Of a stretch of 64,000 nucleotides of DNA, positions 1-10,172 are shown piece by piece. The position numbers and the translations under genes are program-made. The stretch lies in contig NZ_MSCQ01000001.1 in NCBI RefSeq assembly GCF_002954725.1, forward strand, positions 2,418,788-2,482,787, in the 5' to 3' direction. Below the pieces are notes generated by a model. The model had not been told where the DNA came from. It saw only the letters and a program-made list of their open reading frames with translations, and made no database searches. Position 1 is the first letter of the stretch, and the number at the start of each line of letters is the position of its first letter. Source of the DNA: Photobacterium phosphoreum (lineage in GTDB: Bacteria > Pseudomonadota > Gammaproteobacteria > Enterobacterales > Vibrionaceae).

Positions 1-446
1 AGACGAATTGGCGGGCGTTGCGGATCAACAATATCCACTCGAACCGAAATTATACTGCGATCAGCAGGAACAGCTTTTGGTGACTCTAATTCGATTTTTT
101 GACCTGTGTATTGCGTTAATACTTGTGCATACGATGCCACTAAATAATCCGTAAATGCCGCTGTAAATGCATCACGTTGCGCTGCAGTTGTATTACGTAA
201 ATTAGATCCTAAAACTTTGTAAGCGGCATAACGAGCATTAATATAAGGCAATAACTCTTGCTTAACGATCACTCTTAGCTCTTCGGGGTTAGCTTTAATT
301 TTTGCTTGTTCCGCTTTTAACGTACCAAACAAATGCGCAGATACTTTATCCATCATTTTATAAGGGTTAGTTTGATCGACTGTCGTTGCTTGAGCCAACA
401 TTGGTACGGCCAATAAACACAGCATTAAGCCTCGTATAAATTTCAT
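1..446 (-). CDS. mlaC: MlaC, periplasmic phospholipid carrier (3' part outside window)
   Basis: Partial: about 148 N-terminal codons are inside the window and the C-terminus lies beyond base 1. The start is the ATG at 446, preceded by a strong AGGAGA ribosome site. The first ~20 residues form a signal peptide ending in a LAQA-type cleavage region, and the mature part reads like the MlaC/Ttg2D family (NPYKMMDKVSAHLF near the mature N-terminus, a YINARYAAYKVLG stretch further on). MlaC carries phospholipids between the outer-membrane MlaA complex and the inner-membrane MlaFEDB transporter. It follows mlaD by 14 bases, so it is in the mlaFEDC operon. Confidence 0.93.
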   Translation of the reverse strand, partial: MKFIRGLMLCLLAVPMLAQATTVDQTNPYKMMDKVSAHLFGTLKAEQAKIKANPEELRVIVKQELLPYINARYAAYKVLGSNLRNTTAAQRDAFTAAFTDYLVASYAQVLTQYTGQKIELESPKAVPADRSIISVRVDIVDPQRPPIR

Positions 447-460
447 GGTGGTTCTCCTCA

Positions 461-937
461 TTATTTCTTATCGCCGCCAAGGCTATACAGCACTTGACCA
501 ATCATATCTTCTAATACTAACGCAGATTTAGTGTCTTCAATTAAATCCCCGTTATGTAGCATCTCGGTATCAGTATCAATAAATCCCGGACGAATACCTA
601 AGTACTGCTCACCCAATAACCCTGATGTTAAAATCGAGGCTGAGCTGGTTTCTGGGAAATAACCATACTTTTTATTAATCTCTACAGTAACAATCGGTAC
701 ATACGTTTGTTTATCTAACGTAATAGACGTTACCTCACCGACAGTAACACCACCGACTTTAACCGGTGAACGTACTTTTAAACCGCCAATATTGTCAAAA
801 TGTGCTTTAAGAGTATAGGTTTCAGTACTGCCAAAACTTTGTATGTTAGCCACTTTAAACGCTAACACTAAGAAGGCACAAATGCCGGCTAGCACAAACA
901 CACCAACCCACAATTCTAATCGTTTATTTTGTTGCAT
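461..937 (-). CDS. mlaD: MlaD, membrane-anchored MCE-domain subunit of the Mla transporter
   Basis: 158 residues. One N-terminal membrane anchor (about residues 8-28) is followed by a single MCE domain (about 38-120, with VRSPVKVGGVTVGEV and LTSGLLGEQYLGI). MlaD forms a hexameric ring on MlaFEB that passes phospholipid to or from MlaC. The length is slightly shorter than E. coli MlaD. Gene order mlaF-mlaE-mlaD-mlaC is the standard one. Confidence 0.95.
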   Translation of the reverse strand: MQQNKRLELWVGVFVLAGICAFLVLAFKVANIQSFGSTETYTLKAHFDNIGGLKVRSPVKVGGVTVGEVTSITLDKQTYVPIVTVEINKKYGYFPETSSASILTSGLLGEQYLGIRPGFIDTDTEMLHNGDLIEDTKSALVLEDMIGQVLYSLGGDKK

Positions 938-989
938 TGTCTTTATCCATGTAATTTATGCCGTCGTATGCATGCGGCTAAGTGAATGT

Positions 990-1772
990 TTAGCTACCAA
1001 ACATTAATGCTGTTAACACAAAATCAAGTCCGAGTACCGCCAATGATGAATTAACAACAGTACGGGTTGTCGCACGGCTGATACCTTCTGAAGTTGGTAC
1101 GGCATCATAACCATTAAAGACGGCGATCCAAGTAATCACAATCGCAAACACTACCGACTTAATAATGCTATTACCAATATCAGTACTAAAATCAACTGAT
1201 GATTGCATTACCGACCAGAAACTACCGTAATCAATTCCTTTCCAATCAACACCGACTAATTGTGCGCCCCAAAGTCCCACTAAAGAAAACATTAACGCTA
1301 ACAATGGCATCGAAATTACCCCCGCCCAAAATCGTGGGGCAATCACGCGACGTAGTGGATCAACCGCCATCATTTCCATGCTAGATAATTGTTCGGTGGT
1401 TTTCATTAATCCTATTTCAGCGGTTAACGCTGAGCCAGCACGCCCGGCAAACAATAATGCAGTAACCACAGGCCCCAATTCACGCAATAATGATAATGCC
1501 ACCATTTGTCCAAGACTGGTTTCAGCGCCATATCCGGCTAAGACCAAATAGCCTTGAAGGCTTAACACCATGCCGATAAATAATCCCGATACCAAAATAA
1601 TCGCCATTGATAACACCCCAACTGAATACAGTTGTTTGATCAATAATGGCAACATTTTTCTCGGTTGCGGCTTACACACTAACGCCCCATATAACATCAA
1701 ACTAGCGCGACCACTGGCCTGACATTTTTCGATGGTCGCTCGTCCCAATCGGGAAATAGCATCAATTATCAT
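990..1772 (-). CDS. mlaE: MlaE, permease subunit of the Mla phospholipid transporter
   Basis: 260 residues from the ATG at 1772, the same length as the E. coli protein. Multi-spanning MlaE/YrbE permease: [19 protein letters not shown] and [21 protein letters not shown] are the conserved family core, and the C-terminus ([20 protein letters not shown]) is almost invariant. A longer frame opens at a TTG at 1823, but its 17 extra residues have no family counterpart and no ribosome site, so the 1772 start is preferred. The gene follows mlaF by about 60 bases. Confidence 0.94.
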   Translation of the reverse strand: MIIDAISRLGRATIEKCQASGRASLMLYGALVCKPQPRKMLPLLIKQLYSVGVLSMAIILVSGLFIGMVLSLQGYLVLAGYGAETSLGQMVALSLLRELGPVVTALLFAGRAGSALTAEIGLMKTTEQLSSMEMMAVDPLRRVIAPRFWAGVISMPLLALMFSLVGLWGAQLVGVDWKGIDYGSFWSVMQSSVDFSTDIGNSIIKSVVFAIVITWIAVFNGYDAVPTSEGISRATTRTVVNSSLAVLGLDFVLTALMFGS

Positions 1773-1832
1773 TTTTTGCTCATATTCTCTGTTGTCATAC
1801 ACTGATGCCATCACAGCAATCAATGCTACACA

Positions 1833-2633
1833 TTAACCAAACAAATCATCATTTAATGGTTGTGCTGGAAATTGAAACGGTACCGGACCATCCGCATCAC
1901 CATCTAAAAATTGGCGAACTTGAGGATTGGTATCTGCCCATAATTGTTCTGGCGTACCACTACCAATGATTTTAGCACCAGAGAGAATATAGACATGGTC
2001 GGCAATACTCATCACCTCAGGTACATCGTGCGATACAATCACAGAAGTAATATTTAATGCTTGGTTAAGATCGCGGATTAATTTGACTAACACCCCCATG
2101 GTGATTGGATCTTGACCCACAAAGGGCTCATCGTACATCATCAAATCAGGATCAAGAGCAATCGCACGCGCCAAGGCTGCTCGACGCGCCATACCACCGG
2201 ACAATTCATTGGGCATCAATTGTGCCGCCCCACGTAAACCGACGGCTTCTAACTTCAATAGCACTAAAGTACGCAGTAAATCTTCAGGTAATTGAGTATG
2301 TTCTCGTAATGGAAAAGCCACATTATCGAACACCGTCATATCGGTAAATAATGCCCCTGATTGAAACAACATGCTCATCCGCTTACGCGCTTGATAAAGT
2401 TCATGCCGACGCAAGGTGGGAATATTCCATTGATCAAACCAGACCTCACCACTATCGGGTGCTATCTGACCGCCAATTAAACGTAATAAGGTGGTTTTGC
2501 CGATCCCTGACGGCCCCATAATAGCGGTGATTTTTCCACGAGGAATATCAAGGCTAATATCATCAAAAATAGGCCGTTCACTACGAGAAAAGCTCATATT
2601 TTTAATCGAAACAAGTACATCGTCATTGAGCAT
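1833..2633 (-). CDS. mlaF: MlaF, ATPase of the Mla phospholipid transporter
   Basis: 266 residues. ABC ATPase with Walker A GPSGIGKT (residues 40-47), signature LSGGMARR, Walker B ending MMYDEP, and the H-loop region VIVSHDVPEV. It powers MlaFEDB lipid transport in the inner membrane. It is the first gene of the operon, starting at an ATG preceded by TAGAGG. The divergent neighbour caxA starts 530 bases away. Confidence 0.95.
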   Translation of the reverse strand: MLNDDVLVSIKNMSFSRSERPIFDDISLDIPRGKITAIMGPSGIGKTTLLRLIGGQIAPDSGEVWFDQWNIPTLRRHELYQARKRMSMLFQSGALFTDMTVFDNVAFPLREHTQLPEDLLRTLVLLKLEAVGLRGAAQLMPNELSGGMARRAALARAIALDPDLMMYDEPFVGQDPITMGVLVKLIRDLNQALNITSVIVSHDVPEVMSIADHVYILSGAKIIGSGTPEQLWADTNPQVRQFLDGDADGPVPFQFPAQPLNDDLFG

Positions 2634-3162
2634 TATGTTTACGTTACCTCTAGCTAACTAGCTTGCGTAAGCGATGAATATTGATGTTATTTGACACCAT
2701 AGCGCGTCATGCCTCTTGATAATAAATAACTTAAAAACAATCAGTAGACATTATAGAAATAGAGCGCCGATGATAGGAGGAATTAGCTATCAACTCAACC
2801 TAAGCGCAGTATTATCACGCTTTAATGGTGGATTTTTATTAAAAATAATACATTTCCCCTAAAAGCTGCACTAACGGCACTATTTTAGTATTAAACAAAT
2901 CAAAGTAATTCTAACGCCAACACAATAAAACATCGTTTTAATCGTGTAAATAGCCAACGCCTGATTTCAAGTACCGATCTGTTCTGATTCAGCGGTGGTT
3001 AATCAACTTCGTTACAATAAAACCGCCTCAAGATAATAATTAGTCTTGGCTTATGCTTCCCTTTTGCATGAGTTAACGTCAAAATTAGCAACTCAAATTG
3101 GAAATTTTTCATCAATTGACTAAAAATCGCTTTTTTGCGAGTCGTACTGAAAAGGAATTAAC
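2634..3162. other. 529-base divergent intergenic region, mlaF / caxA
   Basis: AT-rich interval between two divergent operons with no convincing coding frame on either strand. It must hold promoters for both. A TTGACT at 3115-3120 is followed by no good -10, so no promoter is called. A small inverted repeat (CAAGA/TCTTG around 3030-3050) and a CTAG-rich palindromic stretch just upstream of mlaF (about 2650-2665) are visible but unassigned. Confidence 0.6.
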
Positions 3163-4122
3163 ATGCTAGAAGCCATTGTGTTGCTCTGTGTCGGGTTATC
3201 TTTACTGGTTTGGAGTGCCGATAGATTGGTATATGGTGCGGCAGCATTAGCGAAAAACTTTGGTGTTGCACCATTGGTTATCGGTATGACTATTCTCGCA
3301 ATGGGCTCATCCGCACCAGAAATGATGGTTTCAGCCACAGCAGCATTAGCCGATAAAACCGATACAGCCGTCGGTAACGTACTTGGTTCAAACATTGCCA
3401 ATATTGCATTGATTTTAGGCATTACAGCAATAATCAAACCACTGTGCATTAGTTCGACCATCATTCGACGTGAATTACCCATCATGCTTGGTGTTACGGT
3501 TATCGCCGGAGCCGTTCTATGGGATAATTATTTAAGCCGACATGAAGGTATTATCTTAGCGGTATTATTTGGTATTTTCTTAATCGTAATGCTAAAAATT
3601 AGCCGTGACAGTAAAACTGATCCCTTAATTGAAGAACAACAAGCAGAAATCCCAACGGGCGTGACTAATACCAAGGCGATTATTTGGGTATTGATCGGAT
3701 TAGGTCTGCTTTTATATTCTTCTGACATGGTAGTAGGATCAGCAGTGACTATCGCTAAATACTACGGTATGAGTGATTTAGTGATTGGTTTAACCATTAT
3801 TGCGGTCGGCACTAGCTTGCCAGAACTCGCAGCATCCATCGCCAGTGTCTTTAAAGGCGAAGATGATATGGCGGTCGGTAATATTATCGGTTCTAATATC
3901 TTTAATATTTTAGCAGTAATGGGCATACCTGGATTATTGAATCCATCCGCATTAAGTCCACTGGCAATGAGCCGTGACTTTTATGTTATGTTGGCAATTT
4001 CAATCCTGCTACTGGTAATGGCTCTCGGTAAACGCCGCCAAATTAACCGTATTGAAGGTGGAATATTAGTCATTTGCTTTATTGCTTATCAAGCTTTCTT
4101 ATTTCTTAATGTTGCCGCATAA
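3163..4122 (+). CDS. yrbG: Calcium/sodium antiporter of the CaxA/YrbG family
   Basis: 319 residues, close to E. coli YrbG. About ten hydrophobic segments in two homologous halves, each with the family's alpha repeat: GSSAPEMMVSATAAL followed by GSNIANIALILG in the first half, GTSLPELAASIASVF and GSNIFNILAVMG in the second. These inverted repeats form the cation site of CaCA exchangers. Start ATG has AAAAGGAATT 5-8 bases upstream. It is the first gene of the plus-strand run into kdsD and the lpt genes, the usual position. Substrate preference (Ca2+/Na+) is inferred from family only. Confidence 0.92.
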   Translation: MLEAIVLLCVGLSLLVWSADRLVYGAAALAKNFGVAPLVIGMTILAMGSSAPEMMVSATAALADKTDTAVGNVLGSNIANIALILGITAIIKPLCISSTIIRRELPIMLGVTVIAGAVLWDNYLSRHEGIILAVLFGIFLIVMLKISRDSKTDPLIEEQQAEIPTGVTNTKAIIWVLIGLGLLLYSSDMVVGSAVTIAKYYGMSDLVIGLTIIAVGTSLPELAASIASVFKGEDDMAVGNIIGSNIFNILAVMGIPGLLNPSALSPLAMSRDFYVMLAISILLLVMALGKRRQINRIEGGILVICFIAYQAFLFLNVAA

Positions 4123-4138
4123 AAAGGAGTACTCTCTG

Positions 4139-5110
4139 ATGTCTGGTCAATTTGATTTTTGTAGTCATGGTAAAAAAGTACTCGATACTGAATTACAAGC
4201 GCTTGAAAAAATTCGTCATTATATTGATAACAGCTTTACCCTTGCGTGTGAGTTAATCTTACATTGCCAAGGTAAAGTGATCGTCATGGGAATGGGAAAA
4301 TCAGGTCACATTGGCCGCAAAATAGCAGCAACATTGGCCAGCACAGGAACCCCTGCTTTTTTTGTTCACCCTGGAGAAGCTAGCCATGGCGATCTTGGTA
4401 TGATCAAAAAAAGTGATGTCGTGATTGCGATATCAAACTCAGGTGAAGCCACTGAAATTCTCGCGTTATTGCCAGTAATTAAACGCCTTGGCATTGCGAT
4501 GATCAGCATGACAGGTAAACCTGAATCAAGCATGGCAAAAATGGCGCAAGTACATCTTCAAGTCACCGTTGATAAAGAAGCTTGCCCATTAAATCTTGCG
4601 CCAACATCGAGTACTACCGCCACGCTTGTTATGGGTGATGCGGTTGCGATTGCAGTGATGGAAGCACGCGGTTTTACCGCTGATGATTTTGCACTTTCTC
4701 ATCCAGGAGGCGCATTAGGTCGCAAGTTATTACTTCGCATTGCTGATGTAATGCATAGTGGTGAGTTGCTGCCTATGATTGAAGAACACGCAAGTATCAA
4801 AGATGCACTGTTAGAAATATCACACAAAGGCCTAGGAATGACGGCAATTGTTGATCATAACCAACAATTACGTGGTATTTTTACAGATGGTGATTTACGG
4901 CGCTTACTGGATAATCATATTGATATTCACAACACTAGCATTGGCGAAGTCATGTCAAGTAACCCACAAACTATTTCACCCCAACTATTAGCCGCAGAAG
5001 GGCTAAAATTAATGGAAGATAACAAAATTAATGGCTTATTGGTGACCGAAAACAACCAATTGGTCGGAGCGCTAAATATGCATGATTTGCTTAAAGCCGG
5101 AGTCATGTAA
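4139..5110 (+). CDS. kdsD: KdsD, D-arabinose 5-phosphate isomerase
   Basis: 323 residues. N-terminal SIS sugar-isomerase domain (about 40-175, with GMGKSGHIGRKIAATLASTG and ISNSGEATEI) followed by two CBS domains (about 205-323). It converts D-ribulose 5-phosphate to D-arabinose 5-phosphate, the first committed substrate for Kdo in LPS inner core. The ATG at 4139 has AAAAGGAGT upstream; a longer in-frame start at 4082 lies inside caxA and is not favoured. Unlike E. coli, kdsC does not follow: lptC begins 67 bases downstream. Confidence 0.95.
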   Translation: MSGQFDFCSHGKKVLDTELQALEKIRHYIDNSFTLACELILHCQGKVIVMGMGKSGHIGRKIAATLASTGTPAFFVHPGEASHGDLGMIKKSDVVIAISNSGEATEILALLPVIKRLGIAMISMTGKPESSMAKMAQVHLQVTVDKEACPLNLAPTSSTTATLVMGDAVAIAVMEARGFTADDFALSHPGGALGRKLLLRIADVMHSGELLPMIEEHASIKDALLEISHKGLGMTAIVDHNQQLRGIFTDGDLRRLLDNHIDIHNTSIGEVMSSNPQTISPQLLAAEGLKLMEDNKINGLLVTENNQLVGALNMHDLLKAGVM

Positions 5111-5177
5111 CGCTATTATATACCGTATATCTATCTGGAAAATATCGGAAAAACCCAGACAATAAAGGCTTAAGTCT

Positions 5178-5741
5178 ATGACTTTTAAAAAGCTATTCTA
5201 TGTACTAGTAGTGATTATATGTGCATGGCTCAGCTACTATCTACTTGAACAACATTGGCGACAAGATGTCCAAGTAACACCTAATGATGAAAAACCGATG
5301 TTTATTGGTAATAACGTCAGTAACACCAGTTTTGATTTGAAAGGCACCCGTCAATATCAACTTGATGCTGACCACCTTGAACACTTCAATGTCAGTGGTC
5401 TCACAACATTTACTAAACCGGTGCTATGGGTATTTAAACAAGGTCAGAATGCAGAATGGCGAATCAGCGCTAACAGTGCCAAATTAGAGCAAGATAAAAT
5501 CTTACACCTTCAAGGTAATGTGCGTATTTTCAACCTGTTACCTGATTCTGATATTCAGGTTATTAAAACAAATAATCTGCGCTTAAATTTGGTGAATAAG
5601 AATTTTGATACCGATGATCATGTCACTATCAATGGCCCTGCTTTTCAAAATCAAGGCGATGGCATGAAAGGCAATATGTCCCGTAATGTGGCAACTCTAT
5701 TAAAAAATGTAAAAGGTAGATATGAACCGACTAAAAATTAG
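5178..5741 (+). CDS. lptC: LptC, inner-membrane LPS export bridge protein
   Basis: 187 residues, near the E. coli length. One N-terminal transmembrane segment (about 5-23) and a periplasmic beta-jellyroll domain (about 45-175). LptC accepts LPS from LptB2FG and passes it to LptA. Its last 20 bases overlap the start of lptA, suggesting translational coupling. The 67-base gap before it contains a 13-base palindrome (5118-5130) of unknown role. Confidence 0.93.
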   Translation: MTFKKLFYVLVVIICAWLSYYLLEQHWRQDVQVTPNDEKPMFIGNNVSNTSFDLKGTRQYQLDADHLEHFNVSGLTTFTKPVLWVFKQGQNAEWRISANSAKLEQDKILHLQGNVRIFNLLPDSDIQVIKTNNLRLNLVNKNFDTDDHVTINGPAFQNQGDGMKGNMSRNVATLLKNVKGRYEPTKN

Positions 5742-6228
5742 TACTCTACTATGCTTGTTGTGTATCAGTGCACCAACATGGGCAATGAACAGTGACACCA
5801 AGCAACCTATTTATATTAATTCAGACAGTCAACAAGTTGATATGCCGAATAATATTGTTACTTTCATCGGTAATGTTACGTTGCGCCAAGGTACGATTGA
5901 TATTCGCGCCAATAAAGTTGTCGTTACTCGACCAAACGCTAAGTCTCAGCAACAAACCATCATGGCCTATGGCAAACCCGCGACATTCCATCAAATAATG
6001 GAAAATGGTAAACCACTCGATGGTAATGCGCTTAAAATGCGTTATGAAACGTCGACTGAACGCTTAAAAATGACAGGTAAAGCAGAACTGAATCAAGACG
6101 GTAGCAACATCAAAGGTAATATTATTACCTACGATATTCGCGACCAACGTCTCGTGGCAGAAAGCGGCAATAAAGAGCGTGTCACCACTGTGATACTACC
6201 AAGTCAATTAAACAATAATAAGAAATAA
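5722..6228 (+). CDS. lptA: LptA, periplasmic LPS transport bridge protein
   Basis: 168 residues. A cleavable signal peptide (about 1-21, ending APTWA) precedes an OstA/LptA-type beta-jellyroll with the motif QPIYINSDSQQVDMPNNIVT at the mature N-terminus and the RLVAESG region near the end. LptA oligomerises between LptC and LptD to carry LPS across the periplasm. The ribosome site AAAGGTAGAT lies inside the lptC 3' end; lptB follows after 9 bases. Confidence 0.94.
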   Translation: MNRLKISTLLCLLCISAPTWAMNSDTKQPIYINSDSQQVDMPNNIVTFIGNVTLRQGTIDIRANKVVVTRPNAKSQQQTIMAYGKPATFHQIMENGKPLDGNALKMRYETSTERLKMTGKAELNQDGSNIKGNIITYDIRDQRLVAESGNKERVTTVILPSQLNNNKK

Positions 6229-6237
6229 ACAGTATTT

Positions 6238-6963
6238 ATGGCTATTCTAAAAGCTGAACACCTTGCAAAAAGTTACAACGGACGCAAAGTCGTTTCCGAT
6301 GTCAGCCTTGAGGTCGAATCAGGAAAAATTGTTGGTTTACTTGGTCCTAATGGTGCGGGTAAAACCACCTCGTTTTATATGATCGTGGGTTTAGTTAGCC
6401 GCGATGAAGGCACAATTACCATTGATGGTGAAGATATTAGCTTGCAGCCCATGCATAATCGTTCTCGAATGGGTATTGGCTATTTACCACAAGAAGCCTC
6501 AATTTTTCGTCGTCTAACGGTTTATGACAACTTAATGGCGGTACTAGAAACACGTAAAGAGCTCACCAAAGAAGGTCGTCAAGACAAAGCAGAAGAGTTA
6601 TTGGATGAGTTTAATATTCAACACATTAGGGATAGCTTAGGGCAAGCATTATCAGGTGGTGAGCGACGTCGAGTTGAAATTGCGCGCGCCTTGGCGGCCA
6701 ATCCTAAATTTATTTTGCTTGATGAACCGTTTGCAGGTGTTGACCCTATTTCAGTTATCGATATCAAAAAGATCATTAAACATTTACGAGATCGAGGGTT
6801 AGGGGTATTAATTACTGACCATAACGTCCGTGAAACACTGGATGTCTGTGAGCATGCTTATATTGTAAGCCAAGGCCATCTGATTGCTAACGGTACTCCA
6901 GATCATGTTCTCAACCATGAACATGTTAAGCGAGTTTATCTAGGTGATCAGTTCCGTCTCTAG
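6238..6963 (+). CDS. lptB: LptB, ATPase of the LPS exporter
   Basis: 241 residues, as in E. coli. Walker A GPNGAGKT (36-43), signature LSGGE (138-142), Walker B FILLDEP (158-164), and switch histidine in [10 protein letters not shown]. LptB hydrolyses ATP for LptB2FG extraction of LPS from the inner membrane. The LPS-specific ABC pattern ([17 protein letters not shown]) is well conserved. rpoN starts 63 bases downstream with no terminator between, as in most gammaproteobacteria. Confidence 0.96.
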   Translation: MAILKAEHLAKSYNGRKVVSDVSLEVESGKIVGLLGPNGAGKTTSFYMIVGLVSRDEGTITIDGEDISLQPMHNRSRMGIGYLPQEASIFRRLTVYDNLMAVLETRKELTKEGRQDKAEELLDEFNIQHIRDSLGQALSGGERRRVEIARALAANPKFILLDEPFAGVDPISVIDIKKIIKHLRDRGLGVLITDHNVRETLDVCEHAYIVSQGHLIANGTPDHVLNHEHVKRVYLGDQFRL

Positions 6964-7026
6964 CATTCACCATTGGCTATTGATTACAGATAATAACAAC
7001 AATAACAATAAGGTGTATCAACGTTA

Positions 7027-8511
7027 ATGAAAACTTCGCTCCAACTTAAGCTCGGTCAACAGTTAGCAATGACGCCTCAGCTACAACAAGCTATTCGCTT
7101 GTTGCAGCTATCTACATTGGAACTCCAACAAGAGATCCAAGAAGCGCTTGATGGTAACCCTCTCCTAGAGCTTGATGAAACACTCGATGCAGATGAAGTA
7201 AGCACTAACAATGAAATCTCAACCGCAGAAACTACCACTAACGACACTAGCGAGAACCTCGACGACATTGAGAGCTTTGATACTGTAGAAGCACTTGAGA
7301 CGCGTGAACTACCCACCGAACTTCCCGTTGATAGCACTTGGGATGATGTTTACAGTGCCGGAACAGGCAGTGCGGGGATTGCTATTGATGATGACATGCC
7401 TGTCTATCAAGGTGAAACCACCGAGTCATTACAAGATTACTTGATGTGGCAAGTGCACCTGACCCCATTTAGTGAAACAGATTTAGCCATTGCAATAGCT
7501 ATTATTGATGCTGTTAATGAAAAAGGCTATCTCAGTTGTACTACCACCGAAATTCTAGAAAACTTCGAAGATGAAGAACTGGAAGTGGAACTTGATGAAG
7601 TAGAGGCGGTACTAAAACGGGTGCAACAATTTGACCCATTAGGGGTTGCTTCTCGTGACCTAAAAGAATGTTTATTACTCCAGCTAGCGACTTATCCAGA
7701 ACAAACCCAATGGCTTACCGAAGCAAAAACCCTGTTACGCGAACACATTAATTTATTAGGCAATCGTGATTACCGCCAATTAATGCGCGAAACCAAACTC
7801 AAAGAGCCGGAACTTAAAGCGGTCATGGATTTGATTCACAGTTTAAATCCTCGACCCGGTAACTATGTTGTATCCACCGAAACCGAATACGTTATCCCTG
7901 ATGTCTCGGTGTTTAAAGATAACGGTAAATGGGTCGTTAACATCAATCCTGACAGTATTCCACGCATCAAAGTTAATCAGCAGTACGCCGCATTAAGTAA
8001 CAATTCTCGCAATAGTGCTGATGGTCAGTTTATTCGCACTCACCTACAAGATGCCAAATGGCTGATTAAAAGCCTTGAAAGCCGCAATGAAACCTTGCTG
8101 AAGGTTGCTCGCTGTATTGTCGAACAACAGCAAGATTTTTTTGAATTTGGCGAAGAAGCCATGAAGCCGATGGTTCTTAACGACATCGCGCTCGCGGTTG
8201 AGATGCACGAATCCACCATATCCCGAGTCACTACCCAAAAATATATGCATACACCTCGGGGTATTTTTGAATTGAAATACTTCTTCTCAAGTCATGTCAG
8301 TACGGATAATGGCGGTGAATGTTCATCGACAGCTATTCGCGCACTGGTGAAGAAACTTGTTGCTGCTGAAAATCAGGCTAAACCCCTGAGCGACAGCAAA
8401 ATTGCGACTTTATTGGCAGAACAAGGGATCATGGTTGCGCGACGAACTATCGCTAAATACCGTGAATCTTTAGGAATTCCGCCATCAAATCAGCGAAAAT
8501 GTCTGATCTAA
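7027..8511 (+). CDS. rpoN: RNA polymerase sigma-54 factor
   Basis: 494 residues. Region I at the N-terminus (Gln- and Leu-rich, [20 protein letters not shown]) binds activators; an acidic region II (about 50-115) follows; the core-binding and DNA-binding region III ends in the RpoN box [17 protein letters not shown]. It recognises -24/-12 promoters needing AAA+ activators; in vibrios these include flagellar, nitrogen and quorum-sensing genes. Adjacent hpf, ptsN, rapZ and npr form the conserved rpoN operon. Slightly longer than E. coli RpoN because of the acidic linker. Confidence 0.96.
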   Translation: MKTSLQLKLGQQLAMTPQLQQAIRLLQLSTLELQQEIQEALDGNPLLELDETLDADEVSTNNEISTAETTTNDTSENLDDIESFDTVEALETRELPTELPVDSTWDDVYSAGTGSAGIAIDDDMPVYQGETTESLQDYLMWQVHLTPFSETDLAIAIAIIDAVNEKGYLSCTTTEILENFEDEELEVELDEVEAVLKRVQQFDPLGVASRDLKECLLLQLATYPEQTQWLTEAKTLLREHINLLGNRDYRQLMRETKLKEPELKAVMDLIHSLNPRPGNYVVSTETEYVIPDVSVFKDNGKWVVNINPDSIPRIKVNQQYAALSNNSRNSADGQFIRTHLQDAKWLIKSLESRNETLLKVARCIVEQQQDFFEFGEEAMKPMVLNDIALAVEMHESTISRVTTQKYMHTPRGIFELKYFFSSHVSTDNGGECSSTAIRALVKKLVAAENQAKPLSDSKIATLLAEQGIMVARRTIAKYRESLGIPPSNQRKCLI

Positions 8512-8543
8512 CTCGGATCAGCGCCAACAAAAGGAAGATGTCT

Positions 8544-8831
8544 ATGCAAATCAATATTACCGGACACCATGTTGATGTAACCGATTCTTTACGTGAGTAT
8601 GTGAGTACCAAATTTGACAAATTAGAGCGTTTCTTCGACAAAATTAATAACGTTCAAGTGATCTTAAATGTCGAAAAGCTCCAACAAATTGCCGAAGCAA
8701 CACTGCATATTAATTCAGGAGAAATCCACGCTAAGGCTGATTCTGAAAATATGTATGCCGCGATTGACGAATTGACTGATAAACTGGTCCGTCAATTAAA
8801 TAAACATAAAGATAAACTCAATAGTCACTAA
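8544..8831 (+). CDS. hpf: Ribosome hibernation promoting factor, short type
   Basis: 95 residues from the ATG at 8544, the same length as E. coli HPF. The single S30AE/YfiA domain fills the protein (MQINITGHHVDVTDSLREYV at the start, KHKDKLNSH at the end). It binds the 30S decoding region and promotes 100S dimers in stationary phase. AAGGAAG lies 6 bases upstream of this ATG; the frame stays open upstream to 8499, inside rpoN, but that extension has no family match. ptsN follows almost at once. Confidence 0.94.
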   Translation: MQINITGHHVDVTDSLREYVSTKFDKLERFFDKINNVQVILNVEKLQQIAEATLHINSGEIHAKADSENMYAAIDELTDKLVRQLNKHKDKLNSH

Positions 8832-8833
8832 TC

Positions 8834-9283
8834 ATGCAACTGAGTAACGTATTGAGCTTGGACTGTACTAAAAGTGCAGTCCCTTGCTCCAGCAAAAAAC
8901 GCGCGCTAGAGCTCATCAGTGAGATCGCCGCAACACATCTTGATCAAAATCCGCAGCCATTATTTGAATGTATGCTCAATCGTGAAAAATTGGGTACCAC
9001 AGGTATTGGTAACGGCATTGCGATCCCTCACGGCCGAATCAGTAACAGTGATCACGCGATTGCTGTGCTTATTCAATGCCAACAACCGATCGATTTTGAC
9101 GCTATAGATGGTCAACCTATTGACCTGTTATTTGCGCTTCTGGTACCAGAAGAGCAATGTAAAGAGCATTTATCGACCCTTGCTAGCATGGCTGAAAAAT
9201 TGGGCAATAAGAAAATTTGCAAGCAATTACGCAATGCAAAAACAGATCAAGAATTATATAACATACTGATTGATGAAGAATAA
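8834..9283 (+). CDS. ptsN: PtsN, EIIA-Ntr of the nitrogen phosphotransferase system
   Basis: 149 residues; PTS EIIA type-2 domain. The phosphorylatable histidine is His66 in GIAIPHGR. EIIA-Ntr receives phosphate from NPr and regulates potassium transport and stress responses by binding partner proteins rather than moving sugar. The start lies two bases after the hpf stop with little ribosome site of its own, so translation is probably coupled to hpf. Confidence 0.94.
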   Translation: MQLSNVLSLDCTKSAVPCSSKKRALELISEIAATHLDQNPQPLFECMLNREKLGTTGIGNGIAIPHGRISNSDHAIAVLIQCQQPIDFDAIDGQPIDLLFALLVPEEQCKEHLSTLASMAEKLGNKKICKQLRNAKTDQELYNILIDEE

Positions 9284-9320
9284 ATCAGTGCCTTCTCACT
9301 ACAAAAAAGGTAGCTAAACC

Positions 9321-10172
9321 ATGAGGTTAATGGTTGTTAGTGGCCGTTCAGGTTCTGGTAAATCCGTCGCATTACGCGTACTAGAAGATTTAGGTTATTA
9401 CTGTGTTGATAACCTTCCAGTACACCTGCTGCCACAATTTGTAAATGATATCGCAGATAGCGAACAAGATATTGCCGTTAGTATTGATATTCGTAACATG
9501 CCCCCCCATCAGGGTGAACTAGAAGCCATTTTTAAAAATTTAGCCAGTGATGTTGATATCAACGTTATTTTTCTCGATGCTGATGATAAAGAACTGGTTA
9601 AACGCTACAGTGAAACCCGTCGTTTACACCCACTTTCTCGCCACAATATGAGCTTAGAGCAGGCTATTCAATCAGAAAGCCTGTTGCTTAGCGATCTTAA
9701 AGAACATGCCGATCTTGTCATTGATACGACTAACCGTTCAATTCATGACTTAAGTGAAACCGTGCGTGCTCGAGTGCTTGGTCGAGAAGCGCGTGAACTA
9801 ATCTTAGTATTTGAATCATTTGGTTTTAAACATGGTCTTCCTTCTGATGCTGACTATGTGTTTGATGTCCGTTTCTTACCTAATCCACATTGGGTACCAG
9901 AGCTCAAGCCTCAAACTGGCCTTGATCAGCCCGTCAAAGATTTTTTAGCCGCTCACGCTGAAGTAAATAAACTTAACTATCAATTGCGTAATTTTCTTGA
10001 AACTTGGCTGCCGATGCTAGAAAAGAATAATCGCAGTTATGTTACTGTCGCGATTGGTTGTACCGGTGGACAACACCGTTCAGTCTACATTGCCCAGCAA
10101 CTGGCCGATTATTTTACCCAGCAAGGTCAACAAGTGCAGATACGTCACCGCACGCTGGAAAATTATAAATGA
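9321..10172 (+). CDS. rapZ: RapZ, RNase adapter / nucleotide-binding protein
   Basis: 283 residues. Walker A GRSGSGKS (8-15) in the N-terminal kinase-like domain; the C-terminal domain contains [14 protein letters not shown], the RNA- and metabolite-binding part. In enterobacteria RapZ hands the sRNA GlmZ to RNase E and senses glucosamine 6-phosphate; whether the same sRNA exists here cannot be seen. Its 3' end overlaps npr by four bases. Confidence 0.94.
   Translation: MRLMVVSGRSGSGKSVALRVLEDLGYYCVDNLPVHLLPQFVNDIADSEQDIAVSIDIRNMPPHQGELEAIFKNLASDVDINVIFLDADDKELVKRYSETRRLHPLSRHNMSLEQAIQSESLLLSDLKEHADLVIDTTNRSIHDLSETVRARVLGREARELILVFESFGFKHGLPSDADYVFDVRFLPNPHWVPELKPQTGLDQPVKDFLAAHAEVNKLNYQLRNFLETWLPMLEKNNRSYVTVAIGCTGGQHRSVYIAQQLADYFTQQGQQVQIRHRTLENYK

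Noticed and set aside
1773..1823. TTG-initiated extension of mlaE
   Set aside because: No ribosome site, and the E. coli protein begins at the residue corresponding to the ATG at 1772.
3120..3485. 121-codon frame opposite the caxA-like gene
   Set aside because: Mirror image of the antiporter coding sequence, without start signals.
7077..7337. Serine-rich minus-strand frame opposite rpoN
   Set aside because: Arises from the acidic, Glu/Asp-rich codons of RpoN read backwards.
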